Below are positions 8,944-20,105 of a stretch of DNA of 64,000 nucleotides, piece after piece. Source of the DNA: Strongylocentrotus purpuratus (taxonomy: Eukaryota > Echinodermata > Echinoidea > Camarodonta > Strongylocentrotidae). Position numbers and translations under genes: made by a program. Within the stretch, counting starts at the first letter, position 1. Each line of letters opens with the position of its first letter. The DNA lies in the NCBI RefSeq assembly GCF_000002235.5, contig NW_022145611.1, positions 8,190,242 through 8,254,241 on the forward strand, written 5' to 3'. Under the pieces are notes generated by a model, which ran no database searches, was not told where the DNA came from, and saw only the letters and a list, made by a program, of their open reading frames with translations.

Positions 8944-9420
8944 CCCATGGTAGGCCGTGCTTCACCCGCGATAAGGACGCGGAACAGTCGCCGGCGTCTG
9001 TTCCGCGGGCATACCACGGGTAAACCGCGGGTAAGCCAATTTTGCACATTTTCCACCACGGGCAACCGCGGGCAAAAAAAAAAATCGTGAAATTTTACCC
9101 GCGATACAGACGCGAAAGGCTGTGTGACCGGGCCTTATGACCAAACAGTAAATATTTCATGATTCCGAAAATTAAAAAACATCTTTAGGAGCGCCCAGCC
9201 TCTAAAAAAATTGGTAATCCAAAACAATTGACCAGATGTATAGTCAAAGAAGGAATTATAATACCAAACATTTTTATCCAATAACAGAAAAAACATTTGA
9301 AGAACATTATCTAACTGATTTGGGTAGACCATAAGGATTTGAATGTTTGCCTTTTGTGGCACGCGCCGAACGGCGAAGAGGAGGAGTGTCCTTAGTAATA
9401 GTTACCCCACTACCCCACTT

Positions 9421-9497
9421 TATAAAAAATTATATTAAAAAAACAATCAAACAAACAGATAATATAACAAAGCATAATCACATAAAACACAATAACT
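9421..9497. repeat. Repeat shared with 10698-10775
   Basis: The segment AAAAACAATCAAACAAACAG and its flanks (AATATA-CAAAGCATAAT) match 10698-10775 with few differences. It is the continuation of the repeat interrupted after 8048. Confidence 0.65.
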
Positions 9498-10080
9498 ATT
9501 TACATAAATCACATAAAAGGCAATTCATTTAATAGCATTGGAGTCCCTTGAGTCCATTCACTTGTTATGTAACATCGTATCGAATAGGCTTATCTACAAT
9601 GAGTAAATAATGAGCATATTTAAAAAAACTGGAAACCTTAATGATAAAATAAAGAAGCCATTTTCATGTTTCCTGTGAAAGATTTACATTTTCATACCAA
9701 ACTCAGCATACTTTATGTAATGGATTTGGATCTTTGAGCTGAAATCAAAGTCAGTAAAAGTCAAAAAAGAAAATAGCAACATTAATATTTTGTCAAGTGA
9801 TGGCACCAAGTGTTACACATTGAAGAGGTTGCCAATTTACTCAAAAACACACAAAATTACATTGCCCTCCATCTAGTACAATCCACTATATAAACAAGAA
9901 AAAAAAATGGAATTTTGTCCTTTCATCTACCATTAAATAGAACATCTTTTGCACAAAAGACATTTGTTTTTACAGGTCCAAAACTGTGTAATTAGATACA
10001 AATTTTCAAAAGGAGACTTAAAAGCTTCTTCTGAATAGTTGCTAGGCTATTGCATTCCCCAATCAACTATAATTTGTAGA
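9498..10080. other. No gene seen; AT-rich
   Basis: The stretch is AT-rich with no coding similarity, repeat or inverted repeat that could be supported. It precedes the ankyrin pseudogene and might contain its promoter. Confidence 0.5.
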
Positions 10081-10110
10081 TCTGCTGTGAAGTGAAACTT
10101 TTGATGGAAA

Positions 10111-10628
10111 ATGGCATCAGTCAACCAGGACCATCAACCACTCAACTTGGCTTCAAGAATGGATTGGCCTAATCCAGTGAGTCTTTATGACATGAAAGAA
10201 ATATTTGCTTCTCAAAATGTTGATCTGGATGCTAGAGACGAACGTGGTTGGTCGCCTCTGATGGTCGCTTGTGCTAAAGATAAGAAGGAAATGGTCCGGT
10301 TCCTCCTTGATCATGGAGCTGACCCCAATGCAAAGGGCTCCGAAGATGGAAACCCACCAATGCACTGTGCTTCCGTAGGCAACGTCTGTATGAATCTTCC
10401 ACCTTTAGGAAGTCATCCCCGTCAGGCGGTCAAGAAAGGAGATTCTCAGACTTCTCATCATTCATGGTGCAACACTGACCTGTAACGTAGATGGATTTGA
10501 TCCTCCATGCATCGCAGCAATTTACAACTTCCAACTTCCAAGACATCGTTGAATTCTTTGTCCAGGGAAAAACCCATGAATTGCAATTGTCCAATGCAGA
10601 AAAGGCAAGAGTTTATGAAATTTGAGTG
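10111..10628 (+). pseudogene. Ankyrin-repeat pseudogene
   Basis: From ATG 10111 the frame has two ankyrin repeats: DLDARDERGWSPLMVACAKD plus KEMVRFLLDHGADPNAKGSE, then GNPPMHCAS. The repeat hallmarks (G-x-x-P-L at the turn, V-x-x-LL-x-x-G-A-D) are clear. Near 10440 the match moves to another frame: EILRLLIIHGATLTCNVDGF then DPPCIAAIYNF. It moves again near 10545 to QDIVEFFVQGKTHELQLSNA, ending in a TGA at 10628. The second shift coincides with a local duplication of CTTCCAA. Ankyrin repeats mediate protein binding, and the parent protein is unknown. No intron interrupts the repeats. Sequencing error is possible, but two shifts make a pseudogene more likely. Confidence 0.75.
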
Positions 10629-10666
10629 GAATGAGGAGGACCTCAGGCAAAGAGAGTGGAGTGATC

Positions 10667-10775
10667 CCCCTATATTACCACCCTTCAAGAGAAATACATT
10701 ATACAAAATTATATAAAAAAACAATCAAACAAACAGATAATATATCAAAGCATAATTACAGAAAACACAACATAA
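10667..10775. repeat. Uninterrupted copy of the 8012-8048 / 9421-9497 repeat
   Basis: Here the two halves are joined (CTTCAAGAGAAATACATTAT and on). This shows the arrangement before the other copy was split. It lies at the 3' side of the minus-strand reverse transcriptase remnant and may be that element's 3' region. Confidence 0.6.
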
Positions 10776-12110
10776 CATGTTGCATCATCCGCATATTGGA
10801 GAATCTTAATCGACTTCCCACCTCCACCTGGGTTACGGAACCCCCGTATCCCTTTGTGTGACATAATGAGTTGTGCAAGCGGTTCAATAAATAACACATA
10901 TAATGTCGGCGATAACGGGCAGCCCTGTCTTACTCCCCTTCCGATTACCACTTCGTCACTTAACTGTCCATTCACCAAAATACGACTAGTGATTTCATTG
11001 TACAAAGTTTGTATCCATTTGATGAAGTTTTTACCAAAATTCAATTTATGCAGTACTCTCCACAAAAAATCCCACTTAACTTTATCAAAAGCTTTGTGCT
11101 GATCGATAGAAATGAGAGAACAGGGATATTCCCTCAATTTTGTGTAATCTACAATATCCCTCAACAAACATAAATTTGAATTGATATGGCGAACACCAAC
11201 AATGTCCGACAAAACAGTCGAAAGGCGCAATTGTATAACTTTCGAAATTATTTTATAGTCACAGGTGAGTTGTGCAAGCGGTTCAATAAATAAAACATAT
11301 AACACCGGTGACAGTGGACACCCTTGTCTTACACCTCTTTGAATATCAACATCATCACTCATCTTGCCGTTAAATAAATTACGGCTCTTGATATCCGTGT
11401 ACAAAATTTTAATCCTTCATATAAAATATTCGCCAAGATTTATCTTCTGTAAAACTCGAAATAGGAAGTTCCATTCCACCTTATCAAAGGCTTTGTGCTG
11501 ATCCATTGAAATGAGAGCACATTGATCTCCCCTTGATTTCGGATAATAAACAATATCACGTACATGTAGAAGGCGTAGATTCGTTTTAATGGATCTACCT
11601 GACACAGCATGTTTGATACACACTAACTATATCTTCCATCACATTCGAAAGACGTAATTGCATATTTCAGGACTTATACCCACATTAAGTGAGTTTAATA
11701 GAACATCTTGAAGCCCTACATCAACAGTGTGAGCTCTGTATACAAATCAGTATAAAAGTCATGGTAAACAGAGATCACATCGTCTCCAGTTACAACATTC
11801 CCTTCTCTATTTCTGACATCTTTAATATGCTTATACTGAGCATTAGCTTTTTCACTTTTGTGAAAGTATGACCCGGGACGTTCTCCACTTTCTATGAATT
11901 TCTCTCTTGAGCGGATAAATGCCCCTTTTCTTTCCTCATGTAACACCCCACACAAAACCCATGCAAAGCTTTAGCAAGTTGTGCAAACGGTCTCGTCTAT
12001 CACGAGCGAAACCTTACTCCATGTTTTACACAGAGTTCTTTGTTACGCCCTTTAATATTTTCCCACCATTCAACAATTGCATCGAATCCAGGTTGTAAAG
12101 TCTGCCACAT
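10745..12110 (-). mobile_element. L1/Tx1-like reverse transcriptase remnant, chimeric
   Basis: Read on the minus strand: a pre-RT linker (11955-11716: ESGERPGSYFHKSEKANAQY), then RT with DQHKAFDKVEW (palm motif A) at about 11490, and GVRQGCPLSPVLYVLFIEPL. After this the frame returns to an earlier part of RT (CDYKIISKVIQLRLSTVL). It then repeats DQHKAFDKVKW and GVRQGCPLSPTLYVLFIEPL, ending with the catalytic ILQYADDA near 10780. Upstream, to about 12110, is the helical WWENIKGRNKELCVKHG. The lesions are a frameshift between 11716 and 11623 and a TGA (Trp to stop) at 11417-11419. The endonuclease is missing. RT copies RNA into DNA at the target site. Confidence 0.88.
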
Positions 12111-12218
12111 GCGATAGTAAAAATAAAAATCACGTTATCGCATTTAACGGCAGTGTCGAAGCTCCAGTCTCGCTGGCCTGAGGCATGATCCCCTCCTTAA
12201 CTTGTGTTGTCATGGCCC

Positions 12219-12521
12219 TTAGCACCATCTCGTTCCTCGAGTTAAACTCAAACGCTCCTCCCCCAGGCAAGTTTCGTTCCTGACTTTATACCAATGGCTC
12301 TTGATTGCTGGGAGAATATAATTTGCCTGCAGCTGCTGGAATGTTGATTTCGACATAATATTCATCCTTGCAAATGTTGTCAGTCTATGAATCTTGTCAA
12401 AATTGTTCCCGGAGAGGAGAATCGCCGAAGAGATCAGGATGTCTCCCACATGGCTCCTGCCAGTCATCTCCTGGGAGCAGAAGCCCCTCTGGTGGCTTTC
12501 AGCCAGGACCCACCTATACAT
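12219..12521 (-). pseudogene. Transposase-associated fragment
   Basis: The frame includes ILISSAILLSGNNFDKIHRL, TTFARMNIMSKSTFQQLQAN and YILPAIKSHWYK. The order (A-x-L-x-SGN-x-x-x-K, then S-x-x-TF-x-x-x-Q-x-x-Y-x-x-P-A-I-x-x-x-W) is typical of uncharacterised fish and invertebrate transposase-like proteins, in which an acidic DDE-type block follows. That block is missing. The family name is not certain. Confidence 0.5.
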
Positions 12522-13204
12522 AGGAAGGGTTGTTGAGCAAAACCTTGCATGACCTGAGTCATTGATGCAGTCATGTTACCCATAACCTGCATCAGCAACT
12601 GCTGAAAACCTACGCTCCGTTTGCATTTGGTTCTCCATAATGGAGAACCACTTGGCATTACTCTAATCCACCCTATTGTCTGCTTTTTCGAAGTACCCCA
12701 TCATCTCGTCGTGTTCCTTCCCAGAGTTTTCCTGAGCCTCCTTTTGTTGTTCTACTAGATCTTGTCTCGCTTTTCCAAACGTCGTCGCCGGTCTGCTCTT
12801 CTTATTCATCTTCTCTTTTCCTTTGGTGCCTCTCTTTACTCCTTTTGTAGATGGGGTATCTGAAATGGGATACAAAAATGATATAAAATAGATGACCATT
12901 GCCTTAGGCGCAATGCCCTGGGCTGTCGTTCCTTGCATCGCTTGGTTGAGGACAACAAAACCGTAGCCACGTGTTAATTATCTCTGTCCTAGTTTTTTTC
13001 AATCCCAAACTCTAAATGTCCCCAACCCATTGATAAACAATAAACAATACAATATGCCAAAAATAATTTCTTAAAATCATGATGCAATCTTATTTCTACC
13101 ACCTAAATATAAACCAAAGCATACTTCTTCATGAAAACAAACACTAAACTGCTTACATTTTACAATCATTTTCAAATATAACAGTATATCTGTTTACCTT
13201 CACA
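12522..13204 (-). other. Weak minus-strand frames, no recognised product
   Basis: Frames at 12658-12464 and 12938-12663 are hydrophilic (GVKRGTKGKEKMNKKSRPAT, then EQQKEAQENSGKEHDEMMGY). They may be the charged N-terminal part of the element gene at 12219-12521. Nothing else was seen in the AT-rich part 12940-13200. Confidence 0.3.
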
Positions 13205-13522
13205 TTGTCCAACATTCACAAAAATATTGACTTTGTCACCCTCTCTTTTACTAGTGCTTGGTCCAGCTATAATACCCCACGGGACGATTGGCGTGATCCG
13301 CCTCGTCTGGAGTATCCTCCATCATTAAAACGTGCCCGAGTCACTTCACCAGATACGTTTTATCTTCTTTTTTGGAAGGACGTGGTGCTAAGTGTCTTTG
13401 CTTCAGCCAAAATCATGAATGGTGGCGAAAGGTACGCCTCGTTGATTGCATTATCCTATTCAAACTCTACTGTCCATGAAAATACCTGTATAATTGAAAA
13501 AGCATGTACATGGATAACTTAG
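13205..13522 (+). other. Open frame of unknown function
   Basis: A 105-codon plus-strand frame includes RDDWRDPPRLEYPPSLKRAR and VTSPDTFYLLFWKDVVLSVF. It is less AT-biased than its surroundings but has no recognised domain. It might be an exon of a mobile-element gene. Confidence is low. Confidence 0.25.
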
Positions 13523-13649
13523 TATATATCAATTTAATTATTACGATGATCAGTGAGACTTTGAAACATATAAAGTTTTGAATCATTTATCGATCAGTAT
13601 TAAACATTTGCAAATCTGTTTAAAACCAACAAAAGATGTTTAAATTTGA

Positions 13650-14566
13650 AGACGAGGAACCTAAGACAACTGATTATAGTTCAGGGCTAGCCAGATGTAA
13701 TGGGCTAGTGCAGCATTTACATGGAGCAAGGCAAGCTCTGTTAAGGTGACCCACCCGGCAATATAGTTTTTCATGGTAGCAATGTGTTACCAGGAGCCAA
13801 AGCCACTTGATCCTAGGAATGAAACGGGGGTTTTCCCTTTCACAGCCCCTACGGGTTGCATCCCCGGATTGAGCTTAAACGAGGAACCTAAGACACTTGA
13901 CATAGTACAGGGCGAGCCAGATGAAATGGACTAGTGCAGCACTTATATGGAGCGAGGCAAGCTCTATTAAGATGACCCACAAGGTAATGGTAGCAATGTG
14001 TTACCAGGAGCCAAAACTACTTGATCCTAGGGATGAAGTGGGGGGTTTCCCCCTTCACAGCCCCTACGATCGCAAACTAGGGTTGCATCCCTGGATGGAG
14101 CCTGGCCGGCTTAAAGTGAAGATTTTAGCCTCCCCTGAGTTGGCAAGCCAAGCCTACAGGACAAGATAGATGTAATTAACTAGTGCAGCATTTACATGGA
14201 GCGAGGCAAGCTCTGTTCAGGTAACGCACAAGGCAATGTAGTTTTCCATGGAAGCAATATGTTACCAGGAGCCAAAGCCACTTGACCCTAGGGATGACAT
14301 GGGGGTTTCCCCCTTCACAGCCCCTACGGATACAAGCTAGGGTTGCATCCCCGGATGGAGCCTGGCCGGCTTAAAGCACAGATTTTAGCCTCCCCCGAGT
14401 TGAACACCAAAAAGGGTTCATCATTTAGAAGATGAGGAACCTTAGACACTTGACACAGGGCAAGCCAAGCCAAGCTTACAGTACAAAGCAGATGTAATGG
14501 GCTAGTGAAGCATTCACATATAGGCAAGGCAAGCTCTGTTAAATTGACCCACAAAGCAAGGCAGTG
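13650..14566. repeat. Tandem repeat, ~230-285 bp unit, 3.5 copies
   Basis: Units begin near 13655, 13880, 14145 and 14430 with GAGGAACCTAAGACA or its variant. They share GCTAGTGCAGCATTTACATG, CAATGTGTTACCAGGAGCCA, TTCACAGCCCCTACG and GTTGCATCCCCGGAT. Unit length varies through indels, and the last unit is partial. No coding frame persists across units, so this is satellite-like or an amplified element interior. Confidence 0.8.
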
Positions 14567-14608
14567 TGACCCATTTTGTATATATCTTTTATATCTGATT
14601 TTTTCTTT

Positions 14609-15016
14609 TCAATCGACTTTACCCACCCCTTTTTGTCTCCTCTCTTTGAGGAAATTTAATCTCGGTTGTATGAAGAGTTTCAATTTTTGGAGTAACGAGA
14701 CGAACCGTCCCCAGTCTTCCTCGGAATAGGAGTTGGCATGTTTGGGATGTATCCCTATGGCCAACTTCCAACTACTACCCTTGGGTGGTGGTTTCTTTGC
14801 CAGCAACCGATTAAGGAAGTTGGGGCCCTTTCTCTACTTTTTAACGTGTGAAAATAGCTCCGAGTCTCGCTGCAGGCCTTGGTGCGTGTTGAGTCCGGGT
14901 TTTGTTTGAGAGAAATACGGCATCTGTCCATTAATTTGGCGATGTGGTTCTCGGGTCTGACATTTGGGTTCCAGTGTCAGTAGTATATTCATACCACGCG
15001 TCGACAGGGTTCGCAT
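14609..15016 (-). pseudogene. Possible TatD-like nuclease fragment with one stop
   Basis: A single minus-strand frame from 15016 to 14609 is broken only by a TAG at 14834-14836. After the stop it reads NFLNRLLAKKPPPKGSSWKL, AIGIHPKHANSYSEEDWGRF and VSLLQ. The G-I-H-P-K-H-A strand followed by an acidic helix is typical of TatD-family metal-dependent DNases, which also occur in invertebrate transposon-associated genes. The metal-binding His/Asp/Glu residues of the remaining fold are not present. The part before the stop is not recognised. The assignment rests on one motif. Confidence 0.42.
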
Positions 15017-15059
15017 TTACGCTTATTCCGTCGTCATCATGCTGATGGGGTGGGATTTC

Positions 15060-15440
15060 AAATGAAATGTCCCATTACAATCCAACACTTCTAAAAGTGT
15101 ATTGTAATCACAAATGACTGAGCCAAAATTCACCTAATTCCAAAGCAGCACTTTGTAATTCAGACAGCAAAAACAATAACTTATGCTAATGTTTGGTGTT
15201 CAAACAATTATTTGCCCCAAAAACATAATCATTTTGTCTTTACCTAATGAATTATGTTCAATGTTGAAATTACTGCTAATACTTGCCCGAATCCACAAGG
15301 ATTAAAGACATCCAAAGGAAAGAAGTACAATATATTTTCTGTTAGTAATAACAATGGGTAATTGCAGCCTTCGATGTCCGACAGAAACTTGGTGGAATAG
15401 TAGCATGAAATTCCTCTCACTTTCTAATGCTATCAATATC
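15060..15440. other. No gene seen
   Basis: AT-rich spacer with no supported feature. It would be the 3' flank of the SET-related frame. Confidence 0.5.
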
Positions 15441-15441
15441 A

Positions 15442-16269
15442 TTAATTTTTATTATGTTGTAGTTCGTCTCTCAGGTGTTCACTCACACCCAGCTTTTCCA
15501 GCCTTTTGGCACGGATTCTCTCTTGCTTTCTAACATCATTCATTATTTTTGTGCTTGTGGTCCCGAGGTCATGTTTGAAGTCTTTATGACTCATCAGAAA
15601 TTGACGGACTTCAGCTGTACCAGGGAGGGTTGTTTCTGCTTCACCGTCAAAGTAGCGATGGGAGTGTTGCTTCACCAAAGTTGTCTCTTCTTCAGTCCAT
15701 CTAGTGTATTTTCTCTCACAAACTTTCTTGTAAGGATGGCTTCTTCCTGTTTCCCCTCGGGCTTGTTTGGACGGAACCACAACATCACATGTTCTTCCAT
15801 CTGCGTTCAGCTCATATCCCTTATTACAGGTACTAGTAAAAGTGTATGATATGTCACTACTTGTACAGTTTCCGTTTGTGGCATCACATTAATCCACATC
15901 ACAATCTACCGAAGGAGGACGGTCCAAACTTTGTGAGTCTCCAGCATGATTCACTAGGCGACCCATACAGGGTCCTGTTGTCAGTTCATCTGTCGCATCA
16001 ATGCAAAACTCACATCTTTCATACTTGAAGAAAAGCCTAAAGCCCGATGGGCACAACTCCTCTTTCCTCTCACCCTCATCTCGCGAAATTAGTTTTCCAG
16101 CATAGAATAAGAGGAACTCGCCTTTGCTGAAATTCCTGTCTGCCACAACTCCTCTTCCTTTGATTGGAAACTCCCTGATGATGAAGCTGTTTGGTTGGTC
16201 AAATTGCAAAAAGCCCTCTGCAACTTCCTCTGGTGTACGTCTAGATTTATTTCTTTGTCTAAGATGCAT
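15442..16269 (-). pseudogene. KMT5A-like SET fragment fused in frame to an EGF-like module and a SANT-like tail
   Basis: One frame runs from ATG 16269 to a stop at 15442, broken only by TAA at 15889-15891. Residues 30-110 are a SET core: IKGRGVVADRNFSKGEFLLF, YAGKLISRDEGER, CIDATDELTTGPCMGRLVNH. This is closest to KMT5A/SETD8-type histone H4K20 methyltransferases, and GRLVNHA is the pseudoknot Asn-His block. The final SET motif (G-E-E-L...Y-x-Y) is absent. Instead, VDCDVD-stop-CDATNGNC and CNKGYELNADGRTCDV follow, a calcium-binding-EGF-like signature. Then RWTEEETTLVKQHS, resembling a SANT/Myb start, runs to the end. A stop replacing the usual Glu of D-x-D-E-C would come from one substitution. 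An active enzyme is unlikely. Confidence 0.72.
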
Positions 16270-16779
<510 letters not shown>

Positions 16780-16927
16780 AGTTAATACTTATTTTATAAA
16801 ATCTGTTTATTGTTATAACACTGTAAATTGGTAATGGACTTTAAATTAACTAAGGAACTATACCTGTTTGTTTATGAAGGAGAGTTTAGGGAATTTAGTA
16901 AATGTTATTTAAAGTTCAGCGTTAATT

Positions 16928-17036
16928 TTGGACCAATTTGTTGGGCGACTCTTGCGAATCGACGTTGGACCAATTTGTTGGGCGACTCTTGCGAATCGAC
17001 GTTGGACTAATTTGTTGGGCGACTCTTCCGAATCGA
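16928..17036. repeat. 37-bp tandem repeat, 3 copies
   Basis: Units start at 16928, 16965 and 17002 with TTGGACCAATTTGTTGGGCG and continue ACTCTTGCGAATCGACG. Unit 3 has two substitutions. Each unit has a CCAAT-like box. Confidence 0.95.
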
Positions 17037-17039
17037 CCT

Positions 17040-17820
17040 CTAATCCAAAAAATCTATCTTATATATGCACTTTATGCGGACGTGGGGGAAATCAATGCGC
17101 ATGCTGTAAGCCACGCCGCAGAGATGCACAGAGAAGCACGTACACATTGCAACCGGACCTTATAAAGTTAAAAATCTTTATTAATTCAATATTAAATGCT
17201 TATTTATTCCAAAAGTTACACTGCTTTAGTAATGGAAACATTACAATGCATTTATTTGAAACTTTAAACAAGGCATAAGATAAATATTTCAAGCTCTCCT
17301 TTGTAATAAGAGCAAAAATTTAACAAAAAAATATTTCATAGCCTAAATTTGGGATTCACTGTCTTATTTACATAATGCGCGTAAACTGCACAACCTGAAT
17401 TCCGATCCTAGTTAATAAACTAAAAAAGTACAAAATTCGAATTCTCTTACGTTTTTGACAATAATATGATATTAGGGATAATTTGTTTGTCTATCTGAAT
17501 AAATATACAACTTAATCACATATTTCATAAATAATGAATTCTTAGGCATATTACTACGATTTATAAATTGGATCTAGTGACTGTGTCGGAAGCAACGTAC
17601 GCGTATGCTTCCGGTTGTGTTTATACGTGAAGCCGTTCATACTAGACTTCTTCAAACTAGAAACTTTTGTTTGTAAGCAGGTATTATACACAAAAACACA
17701 CACAATCCAGACTATAACTCACAGCGGTACTTCTGGAATAAAGTTTAATCAAGATTAATTTTTACCTATAAATGAAGAATGTGAAGAAATGATGAGAAAT
17801 AGGCTGGCTGCATGCAAGCT
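17040..17820. other. No gene seen
   Basis: AT-rich with no supported coding or structured repeat content. Confidence 0.5.
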
Positions 17821-17824
17821 CTCG

Positions 17825-17900
17825 GAGTGAGCGAGAGAGAGAGAGAGACAGACAGACAGAGAGACAGAGGAGAAAAGACAGAAATAAGACAAGATTGAGA
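17825..17900. repeat. GA-rich microsatellite
   Basis: Imperfect GAGA and GACA runs. Confidence 0.85.
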
Positions 17901-18061
17901 AAAGAAAGGATGGGATGATTCAAGCTGCATGTTCACATACTAGTAAGACTATATTTTCAGAAGTTTTTAGAAGTTTCAGATAAAAGATATGACAGCTAGC
18001 ATGGAAATCGGTTACAAGTATAATATTGTGAGGGTGGGGATCGTTACAATAGTAATTGCCA

Positions 18062-18225
18062 TGTTTCCTTACAGTGACCACAATGGTAGGAATACTCCCC
18101 CAGGGAGTGGAGACGGTGCGCATTGTGCATGAATGAATCCAATGACCGGGGTAATGATATCCGTACAGCGCTTAGAGACGCTGTTTCGTATTAAGCGTTA
18201 ATGAATCCAGATTATTATTATTACT
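18062..18225 (+). mobile_element. SINE, 5'-truncated
   Basis: CCCCCAGGGAGTGGAGAC, then GAATCCAATGACCGGGGTAA, GCGCTTAGAGACGCTG and an ATTATTATTATT tail match the body and tail of the SINEs at 41415-41778 and 59737-60067. The tRNA-like head is missing. Confidence 0.7.
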
Positions 18226-18298
18226 TAATGGAAGAAAAAAATTTAGAACAACATATTTTCAGTAAACCCTGAAGCTGCAGTCCATCTTCCTCATGGAA

Positions 18299-18677
18299 CA
18301 TCTTCCAGAGCTGCCAACCATTCCGTTTTTGCCGGAATTACTCTGTTTTTTCCTCCAAATTACGGTATTACGTTTTTTCTTCATAAAATACCGCACGTTA
18401 AACAACTGCCCTAAAATGGTGATTTCATCACAAATTCAATAGAAAACTAATTTTAAAACATACTTAAAACATAAATGCCGATAATACCAAAATAACCACC
18501 AACAAAATTACCTGCTTGTATGGAAAAAACAGCATGATGAATGAACATTTCTGCATTGGAAGTGTGTCGCGCGTGGTTGTTAGTTTTGTTTTCATGAATT
18601 CCTTTTTTTTTGCTTGAAATTCCTTTTTTTTGCCATCATGATTCCTTTTTTTGGTCGCACAAGGTTGGCAGCTCTGA
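18299..18677. mobile_element. MITE with AGAGCTGCCAACC ends
   Basis: CAGAGCTGCCAACC near 18306 has its inverse GGTTGGCAGCTCTG ending near 18676. A direct repeat ATCTTCCTCATGGAA lies on both sides (about 18284 and 18679). The inside is AT-rich and non-coding. Confidence 0.7.
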
Positions 18678-18699
18678 TCTTCCTCATGGAATGAATTTT

Positions 18700-19670
18700 T
18701 GTTCTCTCTTCCTTTTTTTGCAATTCTCCCTTTAATTAATTGAGTTTGGAGCAGGTAACATTCTTCTTACTCTTTGTACGTTTTCTAAGTGACACGGTAT
18801 CAAGAATGGTAGGCCCTGCCCTGCACATTTGTATGGATAATGTTGCTACATATTTTGCCTTTAGATAGAAGAGAGAAGTACTGAAATATATGAAGCCTGC
18901 AGAAATGAAGTAATATTGAACTTTTATTTTGTATTCATGTGTAGTATAAAGTGAACTAAGAAACAAGAGGGATGGATGTTCAGGCTTCCAAATGTGTACA
19001 TACAGAAATTATTTAAGAAATTTGTTGAAGATTATATATAAACGGTGCAATGCATACTATCTGAAGGAAATTAAAAGAAAATTATATGTTGACATAGAGC
19101 CCTGTGTCTTTAGTTTGTTCATTTCATGCAGTTTTTAACTCTGAAATTCTCTAAACCGTTATGTGTATTAAGAAAAGTGTGTGCCTGAGTGAACAGTCAC
19201 CCTGAGTTATGTTTTAACTTCTTTGTATTTACAGGCTTTATTTTGCTGCACAGATTCAAACTCTTTGGTAGCCAAAAGCGTACAGATATAAGAATGATTG
19301 TGCACTGCGCAATTCAAATCACAACTTCACAAAGGCATGGAAAAGTGCCATTAACATTGTAAAAGTTTTGGCAGCTTTGACATTTATACAAATACATTTA
19401 AACATTTTCCCATAAAACACAGTTTTTGAAATGAATGATATTGCAAGAACAGTGCAAATGCCTTTGACTTGACTTTTAAATTTTAGCATGATGATTCCAG
19501 CAAGAGTTTTATGTTATGGTCATAGTGTTGCTATGTAGGGTAAGCAATTTAAATACAATTTCTATACAATACTAGTAAAAACATGTTTATTTTTTATGTC
19601 AAAGCACAAAGTTGTGAGATGATATGTAAGAGAAGGGAATGCCATACGGAGAATAAATGACAAAGAGGGA
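18700..19670. other. No gene seen
   Basis: AT-rich sequence with no supported feature. Confidence 0.5.
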
Positions 19671-19675
19671 ATAAG

Positions 19676-19840
19676 ACAGAGAGATAGTGAAAAGAGAGAG
19701 AGAGAGAGGGAGAGGTGTAAGGATGGACGGACAGAGGAGAGACAGAGATAGAATTCAAATGAAGAGAGTGAGAGAGGCATTGATGGAGTGGATAGATGAG
19801 GAGAAACGAGAGAGCAACAGAAGAAAAAAAAAGAAAACAT
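19676..19840. repeat. GA-rich tract
   Basis: Imperfect GAGAGA and GGAC-type purine run. The open frames across it are compositional artefacts. Confidence 0.85.
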
Positions 19841-20105
19841 GTATAGCAACCAATGAAAACAGAAAGTATTATCAAAGTAAACACTTTGGGTGCGGACATC
19901 CTGATTTCAATCTTCCATTTCCTGGTTTCTATGTCGTGACTTCCGGCCCATTTTTTCCCTGCAATCTATTTCACTCTTGTAATTGGCAGATTTGACATTG
20001 TTTTATTAATTCAGTACTACTACTGTCACTCCATCATTGGACTGTATGTGATACTGTCCATCTCAATCCTAAATCATCTATTCATCTGTTTGTCGTACCA
20101 TCTAT

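Larger units (their letters stand above)
8107..9135. mobile_element. TIR transposon with AGGCCCG ends and a lysine-rich ORF
   Basis: The element starts AGGCCCGGTCACACAGCC and ends with its exact reverse complement. It is 1,029 bp and is flanked by TAT on both sides (8104-8106 and 9136-9138), a likely 3-bp target duplication. The inside is GC-rich and full of CGCGG/GCGGGTAA-type subrepeats, unlike the AT-rich surroundings. No transposase was found, so the copy is probably nonautonomous. Its terminal AGGCC and 3-bp duplication recur in the short element at 44598-44895. A 3-bp duplication suits PIF/Harbinger-type elements, but the superfamily is not proven. It carries the frame at 8564-8872 with its own TATA-like box. 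Confidence 0.8.
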
